Notes: generated from the letters alone by a model not told the origin. Shown: positions 1 to 8,762, counted from the stretch's first letter. The stretch is DNA of 64,000 bases from Microbacterium ureisolvens (GCF_019511645.1 NZ_JAEUAX010000001.1:496001-560000); one strand, 5' to 3'. Numbers and translations are program-made.

Positions 1-990
1 TTCGGCACCGCGCAGCTTGTCGTCTCGGCGCTTCTCGCCAAGATCCACACCGTGGAATGGACTCCCGCGATCATCGCGCACCCCGTGCTCAAGGTGGCGA
101 TGCGAGCCAACTGGTGGGGGCTCGCAGAGGAGAAGCTCCACCGCATGTTCGGACGTCTGAGCAAGAGCGAGGTCATCAGCGGCATCCCCGGCTCCGCGTT
201 CGACCACCACGGCTCGCCGTACCAGCTCACCGAGGAGTTCGCGGCGGTCTACCGTCTGCACCCCCTCCTTCCCGACACCCTCGAGGTCCACTCGCTCGAC
301 GACGGCACGCTGGTGGACAGCATGGAGTTCCAGGAGATCATCCTGCTCAATGCGCATCGCGTGCTCACCTCGGGCGCGAGGGTCCAGGACCTCTGGTACT
401 CGTTCGGGGTGCAGCATCCGGGAGCCGTCCAGCTGCACAACTTCCCGCGCTGGATGCAGGACCTCACGCTGCCCGACGGGCTCCGCCTCGATCTCGCGGC
501 CCTCGACATCATGCGCGACCGAGAGCGCGGTGTGCCGCGGTACAACGAGTTCCGGCGGCAGCTGCATCTGAAGCCCGCCGAGACGTTCGACGAGCTCACC
601 GACAACCCCGCGTGGGCGAGGGAGCTGGAGGCCATGTACGGGGACATCGAGAAGGTCGATCTGCAGGTCGGCATGCATGCCGAGACGCCGCCACCGGGAT
701 TCGGGTTCAGCGACACGGCCTTCCGCGTCTTCATCCTGATGGCGAGCCGCCGGCTCAAGAGCGACCGGTTCATCACCGACTGCTACACCGAGGAGTACTA
801 CACGAAGACCGGGATGCAGTGGATCGCCGACAACACGATGACCTCGGTGCTGCTCCGCCACTACCCGCAGCTCGCCCCGTCGCTGGAAGGGGTCAAGAAC
901 GCGTTCGCCCCGTGGAAGGTCCAGACGGCGACGCACGCCACCACGCCCGCCGCAGACACGGCGCACGCGACGGCGGTGACGGGGAAGTGA
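1..990 (+). CDS. Alpha-dioxygenase-like haem peroxidase, 3' part
   Basis: The reading frame is open from base 1, so the gene begins before the window and about 329 C-terminal residues are visible. The opening residues (IHTVEWT, then MRANWWGL) and PYQLTEEFAAVYRLHPLLPD (positions 208-279) match the animal-type haem peroxidase superfamily, and specifically plant alpha-dioxygenases. In YRLH the Tyr (250-252) corresponds to the catalytic tyrosyl radical of cyclooxygenases and alpha-dioxygenases, and the His (259-261) to the proximal haem ligand. Family members oxygenate fatty acids to 2-hydroperoxides; that activity is inferred here, not shown. The C-terminal RHYP...FAPW region also fits the family. 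No membrane segment is seen. Its TGA overlaps the GTG of the P450 (GTGA), so the two are probably co-translated. The substrate is unknown. Confidence 0.82.
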   Translation, partial: FGTAQLVVSALLAKIHTVEWTPAIIAHPVLKVAMRANWWGLAEEKLHRMFGRLSKSEVISGIPGSAFDHHGSPYQLTEEFAAVYRLHPLLPDTLEVHSLDDGTLVDSMEFQEIILLNAHRVLTSGARVQDLWYSFGVQHPGAVQLHNFPRWMQDLTLPDGLRLDLAALDIMRDRERGVPRYNEFRRQLHLKPAETFDELTDNPAWARELEAMYGDIEKVDLQVGMHAETPPPGFGFSDTAFRVFILMASRRLKSDRFITDCYTEEYYTKTGMQWIADNTMTSVLLRHYPQLAPSLEGVKNAFAPWKVQTATHATTPAADTAHATAVTGK

Positions 991-2315
991 CGCGCAAGCC
1001 GCTGCCCCCGGGACGCTTCGGGCTGCCCTGGCTGGGCGAGACCCTGTCGATCCTCCGCAACAACCACGGGTTCTACAAGGACCGCGTCGAGAAGTATGGC
1101 CCGATCTTCAAGACGAGGCTGTTCGGGAACAGCTTCGTGATCTTCTCGGGGCACGAGGCGTTCCACACCTTCGCGACCGACGAGCGCATCGTGCGCGGCG
1201 ACGCGGACCCGATCTCGGCGGAGCAGATCTTCGTGAACTCGCTCGCCCTGATGGACGGTTCCGAGCACCACCTCCGCAAGTCCGTCATGCTCCGCGCGGT
1301 GGGCTTCCGCTCGGCGATCGCGTCGTACCTTCCGACGATGCAGGAGCTGCTCCAGCGCACGATCGACCCGTGGCTGACCAGCGGCACGGGCGACGACCTG
1401 CGGGCGGACCTGCAGCGCTTCGCCGCGCGGCTGACCGGTGCGCTCTACACGGGCGACCGCAGCGAGGAGCACGCGGCAGAGCTCGACCGCCACCTCGCGA
1501 ACATGCGCGATGCGTTCATGACGCTGCCCGTGCCGATCCCCGGCACGAAGTACGGGAAGGCCATCGCGGGTCGTAAGCGCCTGGACGAGATCATCGGCGA
1601 AGCACTGGAGAAGCACCAGCGGGGCGGCTACGACGACATCGTGTCGCGGATGATGGTCGCCGCGACCGACGCCGACATTCCGGTCGATGCGCTGCGCGGC
1701 GACATCCGCCATCTCATCTTCGCGGGGCAGGGCGGCTACTTCGTGCCGCTCACGCTCACCACGATGATCGTGGGTCAGCACCCCGACATCATGGAGCGCG
1801 CCCGTGCGGAGGTGCTGGCAGTCTCGCCTGACGGACCGGTGACGATGGAGCAGATCGAGAGGATGGAGTACCTCGAGCAGATCTCCAAGGAGGTGCGCCG
1901 GTACTTCGCGATGAATTCGGCGACCTTCTTCGGGCGCGTGCAGTCCGACATGGAGGTGGGCGGGTACCGCATTCCGAAGGGATGGGGCGCGATGGGCGGC
2001 ATCCACATCAACATGCGCAACCCCGACGTCTTCCCCGACCCCGACCGCTTCGACCCCGACCGCTTCGAGGCGACCGCGGAGGCGGCGCTTCCACCCGGAA
2101 GCTACGTGCCGCATGGCGACGGTCAGAGCACCCACCACCGGTGCCCCGGTGAGAACATCGTGACGGTCGCGGTCAAGATGTACCTCACGCTCCTGCTCCG
2201 CAAGGCGCAGTGGTCGATTCCCGAACAGGATCTGACGCTCACCAACGAACTCTTCCCGCTCCCGGCGAGCGGCCTCACCGTGAGGTTCCGCGAATATGTC
2301 GCGGTCGCGGGGTGA
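987..2315 (+). CDS. Cytochrome P450, atypical oxygen-activation motifs
   Basis: A 442-residue soluble P450. GTG at 987 is chosen because it overlaps the upstream stop and gives the usual Pro-rich start (LPPGRFGLPWLGE). The K-helix ExxR is E302-R305, the PERF-like motif is FDPDRF (355-360), and the haem Cys is C386 in HGDGQSTHHRCPGE. That haem loop lacks the normal FxxGxxxCxG spacing and Phe, and is reminiscent of fatty-acid peroxygenases (CYP152: GGG...HRCPGE). The I-helix (about 239-256, IFAGQGGYFVP) lacks the acid/Thr pair that activates O2. Both features suggest use of a peroxide or a hydroperoxide substrate, which fits the adjacent alpha-dioxygenase-like gene. No ferredoxin or reductase gene is nearby. 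The exact CYP family is not assignable by eye. Confidence 0.88.
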   Translation: MTRKPLPPGRFGLPWLGETLSILRNNHGFYKDRVEKYGPIFKTRLFGNSFVIFSGHEAFHTFATDERIVRGDADPISAEQIFVNSLALMDGSEHHLRKSVMLRAVGFRSAIASYLPTMQELLQRTIDPWLTSGTGDDLRADLQRFAARLTGALYTGDRSEEHAAELDRHLANMRDAFMTLPVPIPGTKYGKAIAGRKRLDEIIGEALEKHQRGGYDDIVSRMMVAATDADIPVDALRGDIRHLIFAGQGGYFVPLTLTTMIVGQHPDIMERARAEVLAVSPDGPVTMEQIERMEYLEQISKEVRRYFAMNSATFFGRVQSDMEVGGYRIPKGWGAMGGIHINMRNPDVFPDPDRFDPDRFEATAEAALPPGSYVPHGDGQSTHHRCPGENIVTVAVKMYLTLLLRKAQWSIPEQDLTLTNELFPLPASGLTVRFREYVAVAG

Positions 2316-3216
2316 CGCCGGCGGCCGCCGGGCCGCGGCCCGTGGCATCGGCGGGCTCGTGCCGCTCACGCGGCTCATGGTCTTCGGCTCCCGGCTGCCC
2401 CTCACGCGCACGCCCGGCGAAGCCGGGCTCGGGTTCGAAGAGGTTGTCTTCGAGGCGACCGACGGCGTCGAGCTGCGGGGATGGTTCGTTCCCGCGGGAC
2501 CGGAGCCCGCCCCGACGGTCGTCTGGGTTCACGGATGGCTCTGGAACCGGCTGGGCAACGTCGCAGGCCTCGTGCCCTTCCCCGACCGCGACGTGGACTT
2601 CCTTCCCGCCACCGAGGCGCTTCACGACGCGGGGTTCCACGTGCTCATGTTCGACCTCGCGAACCACGGTGAGAGCGGGGCACGGCGTCCGCTCACCTTC
2701 GGGCCATGGGAGGCCCGGGACTTCGCCGGTGCAGTGGCGTATGTCCGGTCGCGGCCTGACGTCATCCCCGACCGCGTCGGAGCGATCGGCATGTCGGCCG
2801 GCGGCAACACCGTCCTGTACGGCGCGCCCGGTGCGCAGCCGATGAAGGCGCTCCTCATCGTGCAGCCGACCAAGCTCACGGTCTTCAACGAGCGGTTCGC
2901 GCGCGATCGGCTCGGCCGGTTCGGATCCCTGGCGGCCCGGTCGATGGACCTGCTCTACTTCCTGATGCGCGCGCCGCTGCCCAGCCGGCAGGATCCGGCC
3001 ATCCCCGCACGCCGCATCGCTGACGCGACGGTGCAGTACGTCCAGGGCGTCGGCGATCCCTGGGGCACGATGGAGGTCGTCGAGAACGTCTCGGCGGCGA
3101 CTCCGAAGTCGCTGGGTGTCGTCCGCTACCCGTCGCCGCCCGGCCGCTACGAAGGCTATCGGTACGTGATGGACGACCCCGCCGCCGTCGTCGCCTTCTT
3201 CCGCGCCCACCTCTGA
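2296..3216 (+). CDS. Alpha/beta hydrolase, third gene of the oxygenase operon
   Basis: A 306-residue alpha/beta-hydrolase-fold protein. ATG at 2296 lies inside the P450 end (20-base overlap), so translation is coupled; GTG at 2359 is a possible alternative. The oxyanion strand VVWVHGW (75-81) and the nucleophile elbow IGMSAGG with Ser167 are clear, and Asp254 is the likely acid. The catalytic His expected about 30 residues after the acid is not visible: the segment reads RYEGYRY, and the only C-terminal His is residue 305. Either the His comes from elsewhere or the enzyme is not a classic esterase. N-terminal residues 18-34 are moderately hydrophobic but not a clear signal peptide. A role on fatty acyl or oxylipin substrates is inferred from the neighbours only. 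Confidence 0.8.
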   Translation: MSRSRGDAGGRRAAARGIGGLVPLTRLMVFGSRLPLTRTPGEAGLGFEEVVFEATDGVELRGWFVPAGPEPAPTVVWVHGWLWNRLGNVAGLVPFPDRDVDFLPATEALHDAGFHVLMFDLANHGESGARRPLTFGPWEARDFAGAVAYVRSRPDVIPDRVGAIGMSAGGNTVLYGAPGAQPMKALLIVQPTKLTVFNERFARDRLGRFGSLAARSMDLLYFLMRAPLPSRQDPAIPARRIADATVQYVQGVGDPWGTMEVVENVSAATPKSLGVVRYPSPPGRYEGYRYVMDDPAAVVAFFRAHL

Positions 3217-3276
3217 GGGCACAGCCGGGCGGCCGCAGCATCTCCGCACGGCCCCGATGGCCACCCCATCACCGGG

Positions 3277-4737
3277 TCAGGGGTGCCAGAGCCCGTCGTG
3301 GGCCGCCTGGCGGGTGTACTGACGCGGGTCGAAGAAGCGGTCGTAGTACTCGAGTTCGAGGTGCGAGAACTGCAGCCACATGCCGGGCGTGTAGAACGCG
3401 TCCACGTGGGCGGGGAACCGGCCGTACGTGTCCCAGATGTAGTTGCAGATCTCCTTGGTGTAGGCGATCTCCTCGGGGCCGAATCTCGTGCCCTTCGCGA
3501 GGAACGCGCGCGCGTCGTCGGAGTTGCGGTACGCGCTCGAGAAGACCTTCTCGTTTCCATATGCCGGTCCGGTGGCGCTGTACTTGGACTCGACCACCCG
3601 ATCGACGGCTTCGTCCATCGACGAGACGTACGGGGGAGTCAGGCCCTCCAGGATGCCGTCGATCCCGACCGGGTTCGGCTGGGACGCCGGCACCGGCGGC
3701 CACCTGTGATGCTTCTTCGGCTCCTCGAGCCGGAAGCCGAGGCCATGCCATCCCTTGGCGTCATCCTGCTGCCAGATGTACGGCGGGAACACGGAGCCGT
3801 GGATCCAGCCGCCGAGGCCCATCGCCTGGCCGAGCAGCATGAGGTTCTGGAAGTAGAAGAACGCCTCGTAGTCGGTGCGCAGCGTGTTGCCGAACCCGAG
3901 GGGTGCCTGGCTCTGCTTGTTGAGATAGCCGCTGCGCACGCGGTCGAGCCCGCCGATCGGGTGGTAGGGGATCTTCGGCCCGATGCCGAGTCCGCTTGCG
4001 ATCTTCGCGATCCACTCGACGGCGTTCTTCGGGTGGAAGCTGCGCCAATCGTCGAGGAAGAGCGGGCGCATGCCGCCCGGCTCGGTCAAGAGGATCAGGA
4101 TCGCGTTGATGTACTGCCACGTGCAGTCGACGACGGGGAAGAAGACCGTCGTGCCCGGGGTGTTGGAGGCCTGGTTGTTCCAGCCGAGGTAGTACGGCCA
4201 CTCCCGCGGGAAGTCCAGACGCCGGTCCGACACACGCACCAGGCACTCGTCGGCGGCACTGATCCAGTCGGACTCCGTCCAGTCGCCCCATTTGGGCGGG
4301 AGGTCCTTCAGCAGCTCGAGCGCGCGCTCCCCGCGGGGGCTGCGCAGCAGGAAGATGCCGTCGTCGTTGATCATGAAGAAGTGCGTGGCCTGCGCGTTGT
4401 CGGCGCTGCTGCCGGTCCGGGCCATGATGTTGAGGAACGGAGTGCCGAGTTCGTCGAGCCCGTTGTTCTCCACGAGCGGGCCGTCGTGGGTCGTGATGCC
4501 GGTGATCCCTGTCACGCACGTGATGAGGATCGCCTCCTCGAGCTTGCTCAGCGGCGCCGGAGCGTTGTGGCTCTCGTGGCTGAGCGGACCCGCGTTCACC
4601 GAGAAACCCCGGGGGATGCGGCGCGTACGCCGCTCCGTGAGTGCGGACAGGAACGGATACCCCGCAAGATCAGCGAGCGCCGGGTGGGTCGCGGAAGCCG
4701 TGGCGTCGGTGGCCGGGGACGGGTCGATCGATGTCAT
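3277..4737 (-). CDS. Conserved protein of unknown function (486 aa)
   Basis: I do not recognise a characterised homologue. The N-terminal half has ERRTRRIPRG, PLSKLEEAILITCVTGITG and FFMINDDGIFLL, which faintly recall FMN-dependent nitroreductase-fold proteins (an Arg-rich start followed by a PLS.EE helix); this is a weak remote impression. The C-terminus is rich in aromatics and His (YIWDTYGRFPAHVDAFYTPG, then HLELEYYDRFFD). No signal peptide or long membrane helix is apparent. It is the second gene of a minus-strand pair: the Cys-nucleophile hydrolase ends 21 bases upstream of its ATG. It converges on the peroxidase-P450-hydrolase operon with a 60-base gap. A 5'-GGAGAGC-type site lies just before the ATG. 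Its position suggests a part in the same lipid-oxidation pathway. Confidence 0.75.
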   Translation of the reverse strand: MTSIDPSPATDATASATHPALADLAGYPFLSALTERRTRRIPRGFSVNAGPLSHESHNAPAPLSKLEEAILITCVTGITGITTHDGPLVENNGLDELGTPFLNIMARTGSSADNAQATHFFMINDDGIFLLRSPRGERALELLKDLPPKWGDWTESDWISAADECLVRVSDRRLDFPREWPYYLGWNNQASNTPGTTVFFPVVDCTWQYINAILILLTEPGGMRPLFLDDWRSFHPKNAVEWIAKIASGLGIGPKIPYHPIGGLDRVRSGYLNKQSQAPLGFGNTLRTDYEAFFYFQNLMLLGQAMGLGGWIHGSVFPPYIWQQDDAKGWHGLGFRLEEPKKHHRWPPVPASQPNPVGIDGILEGLTPPYVSSMDEAVDRVVESKYSATGPAYGNEKVFSSAYRNSDDARAFLAKGTRFGPEEIAYTKEICNYIWDTYGRFPAHVDAFYTPGMWLQFSHLELEYYDRFFDPRQYTRQAAHDGLWHP

Positions 4738-4758
4738 GGCGCTCTCCTCGTTCTCGTG

Positions 4759-5841
4759 TCAGTTGTGCAGGTCGAGCCGGCCGGTGATCACGGGATAGAC
4801 GTCGCGCGCGGCATCCTTCCCGATGAAGCAGTCCATGTGGGCGTAGCCGGGGATGACATCGCGGGTGTAGAACTCGTCGCCGTTGCGCTCGCGCAGCACG
4901 TCATAGGTCATCTCGCTGCCCTCGGGGAGGAACAGGCGGTTGTCCGCGCCGTGGAGGAAGGCGATCGGCAGGCGGAGCCCCGACACGTCGTCGAGGTAGT
5001 CGTGCTCGCCGTCGGCGCTCACGGCATGGTCCTCGCGCAGGATCCTGGTGATGTGGCGCAGCGTGGTCATGTTCGCGACGCCGAACGCCTCCTCGAGGTG
5101 GTCGTGCGTCGCTTCGTTCAGCTGCGCGTGGTCGTACACCTCGCCGTACATGAACATGACGCGCCGGCAGAACGGGCGCTCGCACGGCTCGTCGCCGGAG
5201 GGGTACATCGCGAGCGCCTTGTCGTAGAGCGTCTCGCCCCATGAGGGGTCGTCGTCGAACTCCGTGGTGAGGGTATCGAAGCCGAGCGCCTGGAGGATGT
5301 TCCCGGCGTAGATCCCGGCGCGCAGCTCGTTGAGGCTGCCACCGCGAGGGTGCAGCGTCACCTGTGACGCCACCGCCGATCGCACGCGCTCGAGTCCGAG
5401 CCCGAGCGCCATCAGCATCGTGAGGGATCCGACGCAGTGCGCCACGATCTGCACCGACTCGGCTCCCGAGACCTCGCGCACCGTGGCCACCGCGGCCGGG
5501 TAGTCGTAGGCGGCGATGTCGTCGAGCGTGAACTGCGTGCCGCCCGAGGGCAGCGCGGGGCTCGCCCGGTAGTCGAGCACCCACACGTCGTAGCCGTGCT
5601 CGTACAGGTACTCGGGGAAGTTCGTGTCGGTCGTGTCGATCGTGTAGGCGAGAGCCGACGTGCCGAACCCCGGGGTCAGGATCACCGGTCCCTTGGTCCC
5701 GCCCTCGAACCGCGTCAGGCGCAGCGTGACCCCGTCGGCGGTGTCGAACTCGTGGATCGTCGGCTCGCCGCAGCGCAGCGGCCGTCGAACGCGGTCCTCG
5801 GGAGTATCGGCCGCCGTCGAGGCGGTCGGGTGCTCGCTCAT
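4759..5841 (-). CDS. Alpha/beta hydrolase with Cys nucleophile
   Basis: A 360-residue alpha/beta-hydrolase protein. The strand-5 elbow reads IVAHCVGS with Cys136 in the position normally held by Ser. The other triad members look intact: Asp300 in FLHGADNRLF and His335 in PGYAHMD. A Cys nucleophile is known in dienelactone hydrolase and in polyhydroxyalkanoate synthases. A similar AHCVGS box occurs, from memory, in hydrolases linked to GMC-type sterol/choline oxidoreductases. The oxyanion segment is LTPGFGTSALAY. There is no signal peptide. It is the first gene of the minus-strand pair, with ATG at 5841 and the unknown 486-aa protein following after 21 bases. A thioester or lipid substrate is plausible but unproven. 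Confidence 0.82.
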   Translation of the reverse strand: MSEHPTASTAADTPEDRVRRPLRCGEPTIHEFDTADGVTLRLTRFEGGTKGPVILTPGFGTSALAYTIDTTDTNFPEYLYEHGYDVWVLDYRASPALPSGGTQFTLDDIAAYDYPAAVATVREVSGAESVQIVAHCVGSLTMLMALGLGLERVRSAVASQVTLHPRGGSLNELRAGIYAGNILQALGFDTLTTEFDDDPSWGETLYDKALAMYPSGDEPCERPFCRRVMFMYGEVYDHAQLNEATHDHLEEAFGVANMTTLRHITRILREDHAVSADGEHDYLDDVSGLRLPIAFLHGADNRLFLPEGSEMTYDVLRERNGDEFYTRDVIPGYAHMDCFIGKDAARDVYPVITGRLDLHN

Positions 5842-6148
5842 CTCGACCCCCCAGCATCAGCCGTACGGAGATCGTCGCGGCGAGGCGGGACCGGCCCACG
5901 GGCGACGACGGAGTCAGCATATTGCCCGGCAAGCGCTCTCGTCACGAAGTTCAGGAGTCTCACCGGGGACCCCTGATACCCGAGGTACGAGAACCACTGG
6001 CTAGACTCGTCGCGTGGAACTCGTCTGGTCGTCCGCCGCAACGGCAGTGCAGACCGACACGCGAACGCTCGGCGCCTGAGCGGGCGGGGCGCGTCGTGCG
6101 CCCGAAGCTGAGTAGCCTTGACCCCGAGCCATTCCCAGGAGAGTTTCC
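5842..6148. other. Divergent intergenic region, hydrolase / thrS
   Basis: 307 bases separate the two divergent starts. It should hold promoters for both directions. For thrS, TAGCCT at 6113-6118 could be a -10, followed by a strong AGGAGAG ribosome site at 6137-6143. TAGACT at 6002-6007 is a further -10-like hexamer. No convincing -35 boxes, T-box leader, tRNA or coding sequence was seen. A 67-codon minus-strand frame here has mixed third-position bases and is not supported. Confidence 0.5.
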
Positions 6149-8143
6149 GTGACCGACGCTGTGCCTTATCCCGCCGACGGCTTCGCCCTGTTCCCCGACC
6201 GCTCCGTGGTCGCCCTTCGCGTGAACGGCGAGCTCAAAGACCTCGCGACAGTGGTGGAGGAGACGGATGCTGTGGAGCCCGTCACCATCGACAGCCCCGA
6301 CGGCCTCGCGATCCTGCGCCACTCCACGGCGCACGTCCTCGCCCAGGCCGTCCAGCGCATCAACCCGCAGGCCAACCTCGGCATCGGGCCACCCATCACC
6401 GACGGCTTCTACTACGACTTCGGTGTGGAGCACCCCTTCACCCCGGAGGACCTCAAGGCCATCGACAAGGAGATGGCACGCATCATCCGCGAGGGCCAGC
6501 GCTTCGTCCGCCGCGTCGTCAGCGACGACGAGGCGCGCGCCGAGCTCGTCGACGAGCCGTTCAAGCTCGAGCTCATCGGGCTGAAGGGCGGCGCAGCCGA
6601 GAAGACCGAGGGCGCCTCCGTCGAGGTCGGCTCCGGCGAGCTCACCATCTACGACAACGTGGACCGCGACGGCCAGACGGTCTGGAAGGATCTCTGCCGC
6701 GGACCGCACCTGCCGAACACCCGGATGATCGGCAACGGCTGGGCGCTGCAGCGAATCGCAGGAGCGTATTGGCGAGGCAGCGAGAAGAACCCGCAGCTTC
6801 AGCGCATCTACGGCACTGCGTGGCCGACCAAGGACGAGCTGCGCGCCTACCAGACCCGCCTCGAGGAGGCTGCCAAGCGCGACCACCGCAAGCTCGGCAA
6901 GGATCTCGACCTCTTCTCGTTCCCCGACGAGATCGGCTCGGGCCTGTCGGTCTGGCACCCCCGCGGCGGCGTGGTCCGCGGCGAGATGGAGCAGCATGCC
7001 CGCCGTCGTCACATCGAGGGCGGCTACACCTACGTCTACACGCCGCACATCTCGAAGGAGGATCTGTTCCTCACCTCGAACCACCTCGTCACCTACAAGG
7101 AGGGGATGTTCCCGCCGATCCACCTCGACGAGGAGCGCGACGAACACGGGCAGATCACCAAGCACGGCCAGGACTACTACCTGAAGCCGATGAACTGCCC
7201 GATGCACATCCTCATCTACAAGGAGCGTGCGCGCAGCTACCGCGACCTGCCGATGCGCCTCGCCGAGAACGGCACGGTGTACCGCAACGAGCTGTCGGGT
7301 GCGCTTCACGGCCTCACCCGCGTGCGCGGCTTCACCCAGGACGACTCGCACCTGTTCGTCACTCCCGAGCAGCTCGAGGGCGAGGCGACCCGTGTGCTCG
7401 AGTTCGTCATCTCGATGCTGCGCGACTTCGGCCTGGACGACTTCGAACTCGAGCTGTCGATGCGCGACGACGAGAAGGACAAGTGGATCGGCTCGGACGA
7501 GTTCTGGGAGTACTCCACCAACGCGCTGCGCAACGTCGCGGTCGCGAGCGGGCTGAAGCTCACCGAAGTGCCCGGCGAGGCGGCGTTCTACGGTCCCAAG
7601 ATCGACCTCAAGACCCGTGACGCCATCGGCCGCACCTGGCAGCTGTCGACGGTGCAGGTCGACCCGAACCTGCCCGAGCGCTTCGAGCTGGAGTACACGG
7701 ACCGCGACGGCCAGAAGAAGCGGCCGATCATGATCCACCGCGCGCTGTTCGGCTCGATCGAGCGGTTCTTCGCCATCCTGCTCGAGCACTATGCCGGCGC
7801 GTTCCCGGTGTGGCTGTCGCCCGTTCAGGTGGTCGGCATCCCCGTCGCCGAGGACTTCGCCGACTATCTCGGCGGGGTGATCGATCAGCTGAAGGCCGAG
7901 GGCGTGCGCGCCGAGCTCGACCACTCGGACGACCGCATGCAGAAGAAGATCCGCACCCACACCACCCAGAAGGTCCCGCTGCAGCTCATCGCGGGCGCGC
8001 AGGACCAGGCCGGCGGCACCGTGTCGTTCCGCTTCCGCGACGGCTCGCAGGAGAACGGTGTGCCCATCGCCGACGCGGTGCGGCGTGTCCGCGACGCGAT
8101 CGGCTCGCACGCGCTCGTCAACACGGCGGAGGACTTCTCTTGA
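6149..8143 (+). CDS. thrS: Threonyl-tRNA synthetase
   Basis: A 664-residue class II aminoacyl-tRNA synthetase that charges tRNA-Thr. The N-terminal TGS-like part is short and diverged. An editing/second additional domain ([12 protein letters not shown], about residue 68 on) carries the HxxxH metal motif. The catalytic core contains KPMNCPMH (about 347-354) with the zinc Cys, the motif-2 region [12 protein letters not shown], and motif 3 [13 protein letters not shown]. The C-terminal anticodon-binding domain runs from about 565. GTG at 6149 is preceded by AGGAGAG at 6137-6143. The next gene overlaps its stop by four bases. The length is typical for actinobacteria. Confidence 0.98.
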   Translation: MTDAVPYPADGFALFPDRSVVALRVNGELKDLATVVEETDAVEPVTIDSPDGLAILRHSTAHVLAQAVQRINPQANLGIGPPITDGFYYDFGVEHPFTPEDLKAIDKEMARIIREGQRFVRRVVSDDEARAELVDEPFKLELIGLKGGAAEKTEGASVEVGSGELTIYDNVDRDGQTVWKDLCRGPHLPNTRMIGNGWALQRIAGAYWRGSEKNPQLQRIYGTAWPTKDELRAYQTRLEEAAKRDHRKLGKDLDLFSFPDEIGSGLSVWHPRGGVVRGEMEQHARRRHIEGGYTYVYTPHISKEDLFLTSNHLVTYKEGMFPPIHLDEERDEHGQITKHGQDYYLKPMNCPMHILIYKERARSYRDLPMRLAENGTVYRNELSGALHGLTRVRGFTQDDSHLFVTPEQLEGEATRVLEFVISMLRDFGLDDFELELSMRDDEKDKWIGSDEFWEYSTNALRNVAVASGLKLTEVPGEAAFYGPKIDLKTRDAIGRTWQLSTVQVDPNLPERFELEYTDRDGQKKRPIMIHRALFGSIERFFAILLEHYAGAFPVWLSPVQVVGIPVAEDFADYLGGVIDQLKAEGVRAELDHSDDRMQKKIRTHTTQKVPLQLIAGAQDQAGGTVSFRFRDGSQENGVPIADAVRRVRDAIGSHALVNTAEDFS

Positions 8144-8724
8144 CTCCCGTCGACGAGGCCGGGTCGGGCGTCGCGCAGACGGATGCCGCGGACCCGGCCC
8201 TCCTCGACGCCGCCACGCTCGCGGGGGTGCCCGATGAGTTCCAGCGCCTGTGGACGCCGCATCGCATGGCGTACATCCAGGCAGGACCCGAGGTGCTGCG
8301 CAAGGAGTGCCCGTTCTGCGAGGCGCCGCGCAAGTCCGACGAGGACGGCCTCATCGTCTTCCGCGGCCGCACGGCCTACGCTCTGCTGAACCTCTTCCCG
8401 TACAACTCGGGGCATCTCCTGGTGTGCCCGTACCGCCACATCGCGACGTACGACGAGGCGACCGACGAAGAGGTCGCCGAGATCGGGCTGCTCACGCAGC
8501 AGGCGATGCGGGTGCTGCGTCAGGTCTCCCGCTGTGACGGCTTCAACATCGGCATGAACCAGGGTCATGTCGCCGGTGCCGGTGTCGACGAGCACCTGCA
8601 CCAGCACATCGTGCCGCGGTGGGGTTCCGACGCCAACTTCTTCCCGATCATCGCCAAGACCAAGGCCCTGCCTCAGCTGCTCGGCGACGTGCGCCGCGCG
8701 ATCTACGACGCCTGGCACGCGTGA
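8140..8724 (+). CDS. HIT-family nucleotide phosphorylase/hydrolase
   Basis: A 194-residue histidine-triad protein. The triad [11 protein letters not shown] has His152, His154 and His156. A CPFC pair (after KE) may bind zinc. The conserved start [10 protein letters not shown] and the body [20 protein letters not shown] closely resemble the mycobacterial Ap4A phosphorylase Rv2613c, so a dinucleoside polyphosphate substrate is likely. TTG at 8140 is proposed because it overlaps the thrS stop (TTGA) and no ATG or GTG fits better; a GTG near 8227 would remove N-terminal residues. In mycobacteria and many actinobacteria this gene is followed by phospholipid genes (pgsA and others), but here a convergent pdxY follows. 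Confidence 0.88.
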   Translation: MTPVDEAGSGVAQTDAADPALLDAATLAGVPDEFQRLWTPHRMAYIQAGPEVLRKECPFCEAPRKSDEDGLIVFRGRTAYALLNLFPYNSGHLLVCPYRHIATYDEATDEEVAEIGLLTQQAMRVLRQVSRCDGFNIGMNQGHVAGAGVDEHLHQHIVPRWGSDANFFPIIAKTKALPQLLGDVRRAIYDAWHA

Positions 8725-8733
8725 GGTGAGGGG

Positions 8734-8762
8734 AACGGATGCCGCGCCCCGCGGCATCCGTT
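8734..8762. terminator. Bidirectional hairpin between HIT gene and pdxY
   Basis: A perfect 13-bp inverted repeat (AACGGATGCCGCG and its complement) with a three-base CCC loop sits between two convergent genes. There is no long T run on either side, so it may act by pairing or protect 3' ends. It has the same GGATGC-GC core as the hairpin at 13990-14031. Confidence 0.7.

Noticed and set aside
57-986. Open frame running through the peroxidase gene into the P450
   Set aside because: The translation before 987 is Arg/Pro-rich shadow sequence. The conserved P450 start matches GTG 987.
1-990. Catalase-peroxidase or bacterial thyroid-type peroxidase of general detoxification
   Set aside because: The YRLHPLLPD and SPYQLTEEF blocks fit alpha-dioxygenase and cyclooxygenase relatives better. 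The missing N-terminus leaves some doubt.
5838-6041. Small minus-strand frame whose stop overlaps the Cys-hydrolase ATG (ATGA pattern)
   Set aside because: Despite the coupled-looking overlap, its codons include AGA, CAA, TAT and CTT with mixed third positions, unlike the neighbouring genes, and the start would be TTG. No recognisable motif.
5842-6148. T-box or other riboswitch before thrS
   Set aside because: No T-box sequence, specifier stem or terminator/antiterminator pair was recognised.
5960-8110. Long minus-strand frame opposite thrS
   Set aside because: It is a GC-driven shadow of thrS; thrS motifs are complete on the plus strand.
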